A DNA stretch of 64,000 nt from Paramarasmius palmivorus (lineage: Eukaryota > Basidiomycota > Agaricomycetes > Agaricales > Marasmiaceae): contig JAYKXP010000020.1 in NCBI GenBank assembly GCA_037176845.1, forward strand, positions 434,001-498,000, given 5' to 3'. The notes below the pieces were generated by a model. That model saw only the letters and a list, made by a program, of their open reading frames with translations. It did no database searches and was not told the origin of the DNA. This document shows, piece after piece, positions 11,207 to 22,820 of the stretch (positions are counted from its first letter, which is position 1; each line of letters starts with the position of its first letter). Position numbers and translations under genes: made by a program.

Positions 11207-12803
11207 ATGCTAAATCTTATCCTTTTGTCACTGATAGTGTTCTTTAGTATCTTAAAGGCAGGGCCCCGCTTGACGCTTCTCCTCCTGTTGTTCACAATCT
11301 TTCGAGTAGCCTCATCTCTTACAGTGCTGGTACATGGTTACCTTCGTACGATTCGGATTCGAAACATTAATACATGGTGGTGAATGCAGGTCTATGATTG
11401 GGTCATAACGTTTCCCCAAGAAGTGAGTGTCGTTCTCTCAGTCCAGTTTCCGTACTCAATTTCAATGACACACCAGGTCGACTACATCTGGAGCTCGAGG
11501 TGGAACATCGTTAAAGTTCTATTTCTATTCATTCGTTATACTACGGTCATCGACACAGTGCTGGCACTGCGAGGTTAGGGCAATCACTATCCAGGTTGGT
11601 CGTGGCTGACGCAGATATACCATCAGGGAGAGTACAAGTGCAACGACCCAACGACGTGAGCTTCAACTAAAGCTGAAATCATAGGAATGACTTATTTGAC
11701 GCAGAGATGCAACGATCATTTTGCAACATTTAATACGAGTGAGAGGAAACGCATTCCTGTCGCTCTCGCACTCTCGGAATTAACGATATCTAATATATAG
11801 TTTTCTCCGGGTTCGGCATAAGCTTTGCTCAACGTGAGTTGGCTATCTTCGATCCCCATGCACTACTTACCCCATCGCAGTGATACTGATGACATGGACT
11901 TACTCCTTATACGGGAAATCTCGAAGGATTCTTGCAATTTTTGGTTTGTCATGGCTCGTGAGTTCTCTCAAGTTCTGCACTGTGCTCAATTTGATGGTTT
12001 CAACAAAGCTTGCGGGTGCTTTGTCCGGATGGGCTGCAGTCCAATGGATGAGATCAACTTCATCTAGCCTATCTTCATCAGATACTTCAGGAATATACTG
12101 CTTCCTGCCAGGGGCCAACAATAGCTTGGCACTCTACTGCTACGGGGCTCTTCTGGCTGCGCAGTCTGGTAAGTTCGCGGCGTTGGTCTTTATCTTCATC
12201 AGTTGAATGATTATGAACGAAGTGGTCGTCATCCTTACGATATGGAAATCCTATCGAATAGCTGATGTCGGCGGTGTTAGAAGTATCCGGGTATTCAAGC
12301 AATGTGGTACGTTTCTCCCTAGAATGAACTCGATGGTTGCTCATATGACTTGTAGGCACATTTTTCTACATCGCAATATGGGGTGAGCAGCTTTTTTTAT
12401 ATCTTTTATCTTCCGTTTTTAAAAGGCATTGTACATAGCAATCAGTTTTGCGACCGTTCTTCTCCTCCTCATGACACCGGTAAGTCCACCGTAATCTCTC
12501 GTACCTGCCAGCGAACTTCCATTACTCTTTTCCCCGTTCAGCAAAGTGTGTTGCAACTGGATACGTATGTTTCCTGTTATCTGTTCTCGGTCACTCGGTG
12601 CTCATCATTGCTCAAGGCTTTTCCGAGTCATGCACACCGTTTTGGGCTGTCGTCTGGTTATGCATGTCCGGGCAGCTGCATTTCGCAGGAAATGTGACGA
12701 CACGATCCACAGCAAACTGACAGACTCTCTTATCTGGACGGAAAGGCCGGGGAACATTCCTGAGGAATCGTACATGGAGATGCGTCGCTATAGTGTTGCT
12801 TAG
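11207..12803 (+). CDS. DUF6533-type 7-TM protein B
   Basis: Second member of the DUF6533 membrane family. Joined exons read VASSLTVL, then VYDWVITFPQE, then VDYIWSSRWNIVKVLFLFIR and YTTVIDTVLALR, which is the classical N-terminal signature (YDx4-TFx-EVxYIWxxRW). Later exons give VILMTWTYSLYGKSRRILAI, GALLAAQS, VVVILTIWKSYRIADVGG, and a hydrophobic stretch FFYIAIWALYIAISFATVLL. The tail ends RPGNIPEESYMEMRRYSVA at 12803. The first exon is placed at the ATG at 11207 because that frame runs into VASSLTVL; a start further 5' is possible. The sequence is clearly more distant from A and C than those two are from each other, so it is an older duplicate. Probably a plasma or internal membrane protein; no ligand can be inferred. 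Confidence 0.7.
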
Positions 12804-14807
12804 ACTCGATTTGTGAATTGAAAACCAAAACGCAAGGGAATGCATGTAAGGAGCTATGTTACTATTCATCGGATTACCGATTCGCACATGAAAAGTTCCG
12901 TTCTGATGACAATTATCCGGTGCCCCAAAATTCGATACTGTGAATGAATAATTGGTTCTTCATTTCTTGTCACTGGCTAGGAGGAGGGACAACGAGGAGT
13001 GTAAAACTTATGTACTATGGTCTCACCGAGAGTCATCGGGAGATCACCTTCCCCACGCTCTTGCACTCAGCACCTCAGCACTGTCGGCCTCATCGTGCTC
13101 TTTTTCAACTATCCCATGTCATCAATAAGTATTTCAATGGCCGTATCCTACTTCATTCTTGCATCTGCCCCGTGTCCCACCGCCCCGAAGAGCCTGTAGC
13201 GTGCCAAAGAAGAATCGGATATTCGGGCCAGGGTTACTGACATTGAAAGTCTGCGAGATGCTGCGGATGGAGACGAAGTCGGCGACGGAAAGGCCTATTG
13301 AGAGAAATAGGGGGGAACAACAAATGGTGGGTGTTTCTACGTTGCACTCAACGGATTAGACTCGTTGTCAAGCCTGGCACTTTGAACACTCGGCATCCGG
13401 AACCAACACCTTCCTCCATTAACAAAGATCAACCATGGTGTGGGATGTCATACCTCTAACAACAAGAGAGTCATGATAGCGCTGAGCTCCTGTGGACATC
13501 TTTGGAGTTTGGTATGCACACAAGGACCGAGTCAGCCAGGTTTTATATCCGACATCACTTCCTTCCGCCTCGCAAGACAAGTATACCGACAAACTCATTG
13601 AACTTGAAGACAAGACGCTGCTCACCTTCAACTAGCAGCAGTTGCGAAGAGATAGAGGCAAGGACAAATAGTCCATCTGTCCAATGGTAGTGCATTTATG
13701 GTTCATGTCCCGTTTACATCGAAGGACTAGCAAACTAAGACGCCATCCACCAGGTCCTGCCGATAATTCATGAAGAGGTGTCAGGAGTGAGCAACAGTCT
13801 CCCCTATGCAGTCCGTTTCGTTGAGTGCCAGCTTACTGCGTGACTCTGCAAGGCAGTTGAGCGTGTTGTTTTTCAAAGTATGCTCAGCCTCACGGCGGTA
13901 AATTGTGGACTACCGTATTCCACCAGTGCGGTTACGTTGTTCATCCCTGTATCATCTGAAGCACGACTCATTCCCACCGATTAGCCACCCTTTACTACAT
14001 CGCAGTTCAACATGCGTTCTTCAGCCCATTTCATGGCACATGTTGTGGTGAAGGATCAAACTTTCCTAGCAATTAGCTTCGCAACGAGATTTCCACTTTT
14101 TTCAGACAGGTCGGCGGTATCATTTACTTCTTACGGTTTTTAGTGAAAGTCGACTTCTAGTGTATAGCACTCTACCATAGACATATCGTATATGTCACTG
14201 TCTCGTGGTTCATGTTCGGGCTGCACCGTCGAAGTCCTTTCTCCGCTATTCTATTGACTTATCACCTTCTCTGTAGAATTTCCAGAAGGATATGTATGAT
14301 GGTCGGAAGGTAATGGATTTTATCCTCTTGATGGCAAAAATAGCCCGATTCTCTATCACGAACTCGACCAGAGAGTTGGAACTTCATCGCCTGGTTTTGA
14401 TATTAATGTACGGCGATCTTTTCTTGTACTCCAGAGCACAGGAAGTTACTGATCATCTGTTAGCGAGCTGGATATCATGATAGCACGGGAACTTTGGACA
14501 TATATTAGGTCACTTCGCATCGCAAGCCATGCCCTGTTGCTCCTTTCATGTCTATCTCTTCAAGCACACAAGATTTGATATCGTTTGCCTCAGAACTTCA
14601 GGTTGTTCTGGTAGGGTTTACTTGCGCTAGTTACAGATATAGATACTGACGCGATTCTTAGTATATTGACTGTGAGGACATCCAATCAAAGAATTACTTC
14701 CACAATATCTCAAGCTTTTCAATTGAAAAGGTGCTAGCCTTGTAGTTCTGGTTAGCTTCGCTCTTTTAGAAGAAGCTTGAAATCGCTCAACGGTTGATTG
14801 ATTCTAG
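12804..14807. other. Gene-poor stretch between DUF6533 genes B and C
   Basis: A hydrophobic frame near 13080-13190 (GLIVLFFNYPMSSISISMAV) may be a scrap of a membrane protein gene, but nothing around it completes a family signature. The 5' exon(s) of gene C should lie in the last few hundred bases. Confidence 0.35.
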
Positions 14808-16294
14808 GGCTATAACCATCTCCTTACATTTGGTACGTGGAATTTACCCGTTTGTTGATATATTCAGCCTGATCCTGTGCTCAGATCAAGAATTACGCCT
14901 CATCTGGCATAGCTCCCCGTGGAATTGCGGGAAACTTCTATTCTGCCTCGCCCGATATCTCGCTTTGATCGCGGTCCTGCTGGTTTTGTACGGTGCGTGC
15001 TTCAACTAATGTGTCTCGGTCATGTAGGGTAGACGCCTTCTGCAGTGGATGGGACGAGAAATCAGTCCGTGTCGGGCTGTGAAAAATGGACGCAAGCAAC
15101 TGTTTGTGAGTGTCGTTTTGATATTATGGTGGGGACAGGCTGATCAATCTTCGCAGTCACGGTGATGTTTCAGCTCTTTATAGCGAACGGTATGAAAATT
15201 GGAACATTATATTAAAATGTGCACCTAAATCACAACTTATACTGCACTACAGTCATATTGACACTCCGTGTATGGGTGGCCTGGAAACGCAACCGTATCG
15301 TCACCTGGATTTTGGCCACAGCAGGTTCTACACTTATAGCCGTCGGGATTTGGAGTGTTGCTGGATATCAGACAGAACCAAGCCGTGAGTTTATAGTGAC
15401 TTTGACCTCTCATTTAGAGTTGTTGATATCGATAGGATCTAGCGTTCGGACAAGATCTACACGAAGCCTTCGGCATATGCCCACCTTTCTACTCTGACGC
15501 TGATCCCCAATCTATTGGATTTCTCTTATGGATCGCATATGACTCTGGTACGTCGACGGCTTACTTCCATCCGATATTCTTAACAGTAGACGCACACAGT
15601 TATCTTTCTTCTCACTTTTGTTCAAGCCTGGGGAATGGTACTCTGTAAGAACATCTCGACTAATAGAGTCACCTACGGTTGATAGCTCATGTGACATTTC
15701 TAGGGCGTGCACGCGGAAGTTCTTTGCTGGTGAAGAGGTTCTTTACTGATGGTCAGTGACCCTTGAATGTATTACTTTCTCTCCAGATCTCACGTAAAGA
15801 TATCAATAGGTTTGACCGCTACTCTCTTGATTTTGGGTTCGCCGCGTTGTCATTAATCAACTTGTCCCGAGCGCTGAAATGTTGACCTCAGCGATATCGA
15901 TCGCCAACATCACCGTCCGTCACAAGTTTTCGGTAAGTTCATCATCTATAGAACAAATTTCTTGTCCCTCATGCGTTCAGTAGCATACAGAATATGTCAA
16001 CTTACTCACTGCGTTCGTCTTAACTTTCCTCCATGAGCTCAATTGGCAGTTTGAACCGATGACTACAACAGGCTTATTCCGACTTACCATTCTATCTTCA
16101 CTACCCGGATGATGCTTAACCTCAGGGAACGCAGATACAAATTCGACGACAACGATACACAGAGGGAGTTTTCTGCCCTACAATTCGCGATACCGACTTC
16201 GCCAGTACGACCCGTGTCTCCAGGTCGCGAGTCGCCTGTGCTCACAGCACACGGTAATCCTAGCCAAGTAGAGTTGTGGTTTGGAAGGGCTTAG
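14808..16294 (+). CDS. DUF6533-type 7-TM protein C (5' exon unresolved)
   Basis: Third member of the DUF6533 family and the closest relative of gene A, on the opposite strand. The exon at 14808 begins GYNHLLTF and continues after an intron as DQELRLIWHSSPWNCGKLLF, then CLARYLALIAVLLVLY. Next come VDGTRNQSVSGCEKWTQATV (matching VDASRNISLSGCAKVTQATF in A), FTVMFQLFIAN, VILTLRVWVAWKRNRIVTWI, DLHEAFGICPPFYSDAD, and TVIFLLTFVQAWGMVL. The tail begins MMLNLRERRYKFDDND and ends VELWFGRA at 16294, again matching A (MLNLKESS...RSWFGET). Intron positions match A where I compared them. The exon coding the residues before GYNHLLTF was not found with confidence. Confidence 0.7.
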
Positions 16295-16419
16295 TCCAAA
16301 TATATGTAGCTCTATGACTGTCATACGTGCACAAAGCTGTACAGATATTTCATTTTCTAATCGACGTCCATTTGTGTTTCGCAGCTATCCACATTCATGT
16401 TGTCGTCTGGTACCAGCTA

Positions 16420-18462
16420 TCAGTCATCATCTCGCGCTGAATTTCGGCTAAACTCACCCTCACCCTTAGCATCCTCGAACTCAACTTCAAAAGCGGGAAG
16501 CTCGAGTGAACGAGCAAAATCTCTAGTTCGCGGATCGAAGCCTTTGAATTCTTGTATCCTACGCGCGGCACTATAGATGATATCATCCCATTTATATGTC
16601 AGTGTTTTGATCTGTAGCGTGATTTTTGGAAATCCCGGGGTCTGTTGAGCATCGTTCAGTACCCATGTTCGGCCTGACGCGTCGGAGGACCAATGAATCA
16701 TGTTGCCATGTTGCCAAGCTGCGAAGTCAGGCTGGCCCGCAGGCGTTGAGGGGAAAGGGCGTATAAAGAGAAAACAAGGGTTTCTTTGGGATACGCTTCC
16801 TGGGGCGTTTCCTTCAAGGGAGGTATAGACCTTCCTTGTCATTGCTACTCCAAAAATAAGTATTGGATTTAAGGACGGCTGGAATACACATACAGCACTG
16901 GCGAGCATCGTTCCTCGACATATGGAGGTGATCAAAAACTCGGTGGGCTTGGGATAGCCATGAGCGAAGGAGCGCTTCTTGGACATGACAGTCGCCAAAT
17001 TCGTGGCCGAAACATAGATGGAACTGCTTTGGGGATGTGAAGGTGAAACTAGAAATACGTTGAGTGCTATTCGTTAAGAGCAAGAGCGAATCTGAGCGAT
17101 AGGGACACACCGGATAGAACCATCCGCCATCTGGGTTCGACTACGTTCTAGCTTCCCGGAAGATACGCGAATGTACGTAGTCGTCCAACTACAGGATTTG
17201 GATATATCCTCGCAACGAGCAATGTGCTTGCCTCGACTATCAGAGTGTATAGCGCCATTTGACGAGGATAAGCCTCGGACTTCTTCCTCGTCGAGATCTG
17301 CCTGAAGGACGTCGAAATGTGCCCTTGTAAAGAACCAATCAATAAAATCTTGATCATTAATCGCTCGAGAGAAGTAGTGAACAATGTTTTCGTCTTGATA
17401 AGCATCAATCGGAAGCGGATCCTCAGAGTTGCAGACGTCGATTATCGGAGACGGTAAGTCGGCAAGCATGAATTGACATTCGAGCTCTGGCCCACGAGGT
17501 CCAACGCAGAGACTACCCGTTTGCGGTTGGACCCATAATAGCTGAAAATCCTGAGGAGTGTCAGGAACAGTAAACAAGCCACAAATGGGTAAATGAGGTG
17601 TACATACCGTGCTACCATCTGTGAGCTCATTCGATAAAACCTGGTAAATGACCCGTTGTGAATAATTAGTGTCATACACCAAACTTTGGGGGTTATAAAG
17701 CGCAGTTACCGAGTGATCGAACAATTCCCACTGACAGCTAAAATATAGTCGCAATAGTGGGGACCGGGGGTGACAATTGAGGACGTTGGCCAGAGGAATC
17801 AATGCTAAAAAATATGTTAAATGTTTTGGTATTGAGTGGATATCAGCAGGTACTTGCCGTCGTAGAAGACCAGAGCTGGGAGTGTTGAACTGTTATAACC
17901 AAGAAGCTGGGCAGCTTTCACGCTCCTATTCGAGTAGTTGGTCTCGTAGCTAGTGGCCACTCTGAAAGCTCACTTTATGCGGCTGTATCGGAGGAATTCG
18001 TTTCTAAAAGCCTTGTGCCATATGAGCCCAGGTAGAACCGGAGATTGACACCAGGACACACCTCATGAGCATCCGGTCCGCGATAAGAGACGTAGAGGAA
18101 CCTCGAATTGAGACTCATACTAGGAATACTGGCAGCATGTAGAGATTGCCATGCTCTTAGTTTTGGCAGATTCTTATGATCGTCTACAGGCAAATCGGGC
18201 CCAAATTTCTTCTCCAGATGAACGCTGCCTGTAGGAATAGCACTATAGTCGTTGTGCTGATATAGGCCGACACCAGAAGTCTGAGAGGGTGTTTATCAGC
18301 AGAAGACCTGAAAGGGCAATTACTCACTTCTGAGATTGGGAAGTGTGGGGCATCATGACGATTTTCTATGACTTGAAATGGAAGTGTATAATTCTGTTGG
18401 TTTCCTTGAACATTGGTGAGCTGATTGCAGTAGATTGTGAATTCGCGACAGTTGGATAACAT
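16420..18462 (-). CDS. Family protein with glycine-motif N-terminus and kinase N-lobe-like region (paralogue of 32947)
   Basis: No function is known to me. The N-terminus from the ATG at 18462 reads SNCREFTIYCNQLTNVQGNQ, a diverged form of the F-x-I-x-G-G-x-F-x-x-V-x-G motif common at the start of Agaricomycete proteins. After an intron, YVSYRGPDAHE joins AFRNEFLRYSRIK, then SVKAAQLLGYNSSTLPALVF. This resembles a kinase alphaC-beta4 region with an N-x-x-Q-L-x-G-Y core. A middle part follows, and then the family C-terminal block NPCFLFIRPFPSTPAG, DASGRTWVLNDAQQTPGFP, IQEFKGFDPRTRDFARSLEL. The paralogue has matching segments in the same order. I saw no kinase catalytic HRD or DFG. The last exon is uncertain: the end may lie 20-40 bases beyond 16420. 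Some segments of the glycine motif are eroded relative to the paralogue. Confidence 0.7.
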
Positions 18463-19207
18463 GGAGGAGGAGGAGGTTCAAGGGAACAGACTATGCCAGC
18501 GATTCGGTCAACGGGAGAAGGGTGGAGCATTGGAGTGTTCATGACATGAATCTATTCGTATCCTCCTGCACGGGGATTCGAATAGGAATTGAAAAGGTGG
18601 AGCGGAAAGTCGAAAGTCGAAAAAACCTGCAATGGTGAATGTAGTCGAATGACAGGGAAAAGGATGTTTTCAAAAATTGCGAGCCTGGGAACGCACCGAG
18701 AACGCGTACTGGCCGACGAGCCGCGTTTCTTCGCTCTTATTTAAGTACCATCACCACTGCCAGCCTCCAGCATTCCCTTATACTACGCTCGCGTCACCGA
18801 CACCCACCACTGCTAATAGGCAAGCAATACTACTCATGGCTTAATAATCGTTTCAAACATCCGAATTCTGGCTCAAAAGCCGTGAGTCCTGTGTCGGGAT
18901 TATACTTGGTTGAGTGCACAGTACAGCTACTATGAAATCGTGAATAAACACCCGCCGATGCACCCACGACCGCATGTCTTAAGCCATTCCTTTCCCTGAC
19001 ATACTCAATGACTGAATCAAGGTTATTCTTGGCCCGTAGCGAAGATTTTCCGTGATCGACTCCCAGTGGAAGCTTCCGTTCAGAGACGTGTCATTATGCA
19101 GCGCAAGAACCGATGAACCGATTCCTGCTGACTTCTAGGATCACCCTTTATGGCGTATGAGTGCTCAGTGCGTATGCCTTCCAGTTCATATGACTTCAGT
19201 TGATAGT
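18463..19207. other. Divergent intergenic region
   Basis: Lies between the minus-strand family gene and the first fucosidase gene and must hold both promoters. A GGAGGAGGAGG purine run lies just upstream of the 18462 start. No gene is seen. Confidence 0.45.
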
Positions 19208-19215
19208 TATATATA
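19208..19215 (+). promoter_or_regulatory. TATA box of fucosidase gene 1
   Basis: TATATATA, 47-54 bases upstream of the ATG at 19262. It supports that start, which also begins a signal peptide. Confidence 0.5.
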
Positions 19216-19261
19216 CTTCCAGGACGTGTCAACGTATCTCCATCGCCCTTCACCCTTTCCA

Positions 19262-22205
19262 ATGGCAATACTACGATCGCTAGCTGTTGTTTCGACTCTT
19301 TTCACAGTGTACGCCCGCGCAGTGAGCCTTGTACATCGATACCAGCATTTTCTATTCTCATCAAATATCGATATAGTCAACCAACATGTGGTTCGATATC
19401 CCTACGAGTACGTTGTATCCTATCGCAACATACCCCCGGAGCTAAACATCCTCAAGTAATTCCACTAGGCAATGGTCGACTTGGAGCTGGACTCACCGGT
19501 CAGGTTCCTAATGAAGTCGTGATACTCAACGAAGTGCATCTAAGTGACATTGTAATTCTGGATTCTGGCGCTTAGGCTTCCCACAGGACCACGTTTGGTC
19601 AGGGTCTTTAACCGATCCGAATAACAGAAACTGTCCGGGAATGTTACCGAATATTCAACAATCAATATGGTTTGTCCTGTCCTTCCAGCCATGAAACGAA
19701 ATCCCATAATGATTTCCGATTCATAGGCAGGACGACTTACTTGCTGCACAAAACATGGTCAGCGAATCCTGCATGGCCAATCCTATCGGGCAACAGATGT
19801 TCCAACGTAAAGTGATTGGTCCATTCAATACTGTCTCATTCTTAATGGTTGAATCTAAAGCGCCCGGAAACCTCTCTCTCGTCTTCCCCTTGTTGTCTTC
19901 GGGCGCCGAGGTCACAGGTTATAACCATAGCTTGGACCTCACGACAGCTATCGGGAGCACTACATACATGATTGGCGGGGTTCAGTATACTCGGACAGCA
20001 TTTGCAAGTCATCCGGACAACGTGATTGTGATGAACATCACTGCAAATCAACCAGGAAAAGTTGAATTTGAAGCGTCATTCATATCTCCAATGGTAGACC
20101 CTGTAAGTCCTGTTCTAGTCGTGCTGATCACTGCACTCATTCTTGTCTCAGGCATACCTTGCAAGCAATAACACCCTCACTATGACAGGCGGAGGGACCG
20201 AAAAATATGGGATCTCTGGCTCTATCAAGTTTATCGGCAGAGTCGAGGTCGTAGCTACCGGATCGAACGCAACAGTTGGACCCAGCCCAGGCGGAGACAC
20301 ACTCATTGTGTCAGGAGCGGATGAAGCACTCCTTGTTCTCGCCATTGATACCAATTATGTTCGCTATGACGATATCTCTGGTATTCCGGAAGCCAGGATA
20401 AGCGAAACTCTGGAAGGAGTAAGGGGCAAGACGTGGGATGAGTTACTCGAAGTTCATTTACGCGACTATCAAGACTTGTTCAGTAGGGTTACTATGTCTT
20501 TAGGTGAGTCGGATTGACATGTCATCTGAACACCAGCCGGACCCTTCTTATCCAGGCACTCCCTCGGAGAACACTTATATGCCGACCAATAGACGTAAAA
20601 ACCTTTCTGGAGGTCCAGATGCCGATCAAGATATATTTGCACTCTATGCACAATATGGAAGATATCTTAGTATCGCCTCGTCACGAAAGACAGAGCCAGC
20701 CAATTTACAGGGCATATGGAACTATGATATCGATCCCGCATGGGGAAGGTAGAGATTTTCCTACCTGCCGCCATATTCTCGCTCACGATTGTTGTCAGCA
20801 AGTATACACTAAATATAAATCAGCAGGTATGTTTTGTTCTACATTCGCCGCTAGATGCTGAAAAGCTGTAGATGAATTCGTGGCTCGCTGAGCCACTCAA
20901 CGTTGCTGAGACCCTCGACCCTCTTTGGAACATGATCGAGGAGCTCGCGGAGCGTGGAAGAGATATCGCTGCAGAAGAGTACAACATCAGTCGGGGCTGG
21001 GTTGCTCACCATAACACTAATCTCTGGCGAGACTCTGCTCCCATCGATGGGGCATTCTGGGGTTTCTGGCCATTAGCCCCCGCGTGGCTCATGCAGAATA
21101 TTTGGGAGCATTATGCCTTTGATCCCAGTCTGGAAGGTTGGGTAAGGGATGTGGCCTATCCGTTAATGAAAGGGCTCTCCGAGTTCTACCTCGACTTCTT
21201 GTTACCTACGCCTAATGATATCGAGGCAACAGAGTATCTGGTGACGAACCCTAGCATGAGTCCGGAACACCAAATTGGGACTGAGGGTGGGACGCAATAC
21301 TCTTTGACATACGGTACTTACGCTCATCCTTTCCAAATATTACTACGAGACTGACACCAAAGTGCAGGTTCTACGATCGACAATGCGTCAGCTGATACCA
21401 CTTTATACACCTCGGAAGTCGATTGACGATGTTTCCAGGTTACTGCGAGACCTTTTCAACCACACCGCTGGATTCGCGAATCTGCTTGGCGTCGATGACG
21501 AGTTTGTCTCTGAGTTGAACTCGGCGATGGGACGCTTGATGCCATTCCGAATAGGCGCCCTTGGTCAATTGCAGGAATGGGCCCGAGATTATGACTCCAA
21601 TGGGTGAGGCTTCACTGACTCGACCAACGAAGCGACCCTCATATGAGTTAACTAGCGAATTTAGCCATATCAGCCAACTTTACCCTCTGCACCCCGGTGC
21701 ACAAATCGATCCCAGGTTCAATACGACCCTTACTGATGCCTGCAAAGTCACACTGGTACTGCGAGGTGACTCTAGCGAAGGTTGGCCGACTGCCTGGAGA
21801 GCCAACTTTTATGCGCGTCTATTAGATGGAGAAAAGGCCTATTACTACATGCAGAGGCTAGTGGGTCTGTACTCGTATGACAACCTTTGGTCCAGAAACT
21901 TGGTGTTCCAAATCGATGGGAATTTCGGTGGTGCGAGCGCCGTAGTGGAGATGGTACTACAAAGCCACAACGGAGAGATCCATCTACTTCCTGCTATACC
22001 TGAATCGTGGACGGAGGGAGCTGTTACCGGCTTCAGAGCTAGAGGTGGTTTTACGGTCGACATCTCTTGGTCTGATGGCATACTAACGTCCGCATTGTTG
22101 ACGAGTATATCAGGGACCTCTGCTAGAGTGAGATACAATGGTGGTGCTGTTGACTTGACGCTGGAGAGAGGTGCTCAGATAGCTTTAGGTCCTTCAGACT
22201 TTTAA
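19262..22205 (+). CDS. GH95 alpha-L-fucosidase, tandem copy 1, secreted
   Basis: Inverting exo-glycosidase family that removes terminal alpha-1,2-L-fucose (some members act on alpha-L-galactose). Exon 1 (19262-19321) is exactly a 20-residue signal peptide, MAILRSLAVVSTLFTVYARA. Then follow STNMWFDIPT, IPLGNGRLGAGLTGQVPNE and the beta-rich N-terminal domain. The (alpha/alpha)6 barrel has SKYTLNINQQMNSWLAEPLN, HHNTNLWRDSAPID (the two Asn that position water in Bifidobacterium AfcA), NPSMSPEH (candidate general-acid Glu), RANFYARLLDGEKAYYYMQR and VFQIDGNFGG (candidate base-side Asp). The protein ends ALGPSDF. About a dozen introns splice cleanly, including one hidden inside GSTIDNALLRDLF. Estimated length is 770-790 residues, normal for the family. 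It is followed 0.6 kb later by a second copy in the same direction. Substrate is probably plant xyloglucan or other fucosylated glycans; this is inference. Confidence 0.92.
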
Positions 22206-22820
22206 ATTCCTTCTCTATCTACTACATATGCACCTGTGTTGTAAATCTTACTGTTTATTCAATCGTCATGTTCTATTTTGAGCTGTGGTCTTAGCCAGCT
22301 GTCTTTGATGTGCAAGAAGGAAGGAAGGAGACCAAAAATTCACCACTGGAGCTAAGCGCTCGAGCGACTAAAGCCGATAGGGTCACATGATCATGGTACT
22401 GCAGTGGGAAATTTGATCCAGACTCGGAATCTCCAGTCTTCCACTACAACTTGACGCGTTTATCCAGCCGCAAATACAAGATTGACGGGTCTATCAGAAT
22501 TGGCGACCAACATGTTTCTAGGCCTCAGGTGCATGGTTATTCAACTTCAGACCTCTTGAAGCTCATAAGTTTTTCAGATCCTCAACCAATTTTTCCGAGT
22601 TAACATAGCAGGTTAATCCGGTCATCACGCATAGTATTGGCTCGTTCTGAAGAAAAGCTTCTAGAATTCACATGTCGCCGCATTCGCTCTTTGTGTCCAT
22701 GGCCATACGGTTTCGATTTCGGAGTACCAAAATGATGACATATCACTATTTGCTGGTCAGGGTTGAGAATACGCCTCTCAGCTGCGCCCCTTGCTTGTAC
22801 GACAGAAAGAAGTAGAGGTC
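22206..22820. other. Intergenic region between the tandem fucosidases
   Basis: Contains the 3' region of copy 1 and the promoter of copy 2. I see no gene and no clear TATA element. Confidence 0.5.

Noticed and set aside
13017..13199. Hydrophobic frame GLIVLFFNYPMSSISISMAV as a transporter
   Set aside because: Only one possible membrane segment with no family motif and no flanking exons that continue it.
16420..16998. 192-codon frame as an independent gene
   Set aside because: Its first third lies in intron and wrong-frame sequence; the remainder is the C-terminal exon of the larger family gene, as the paralogue at 32947 shows.
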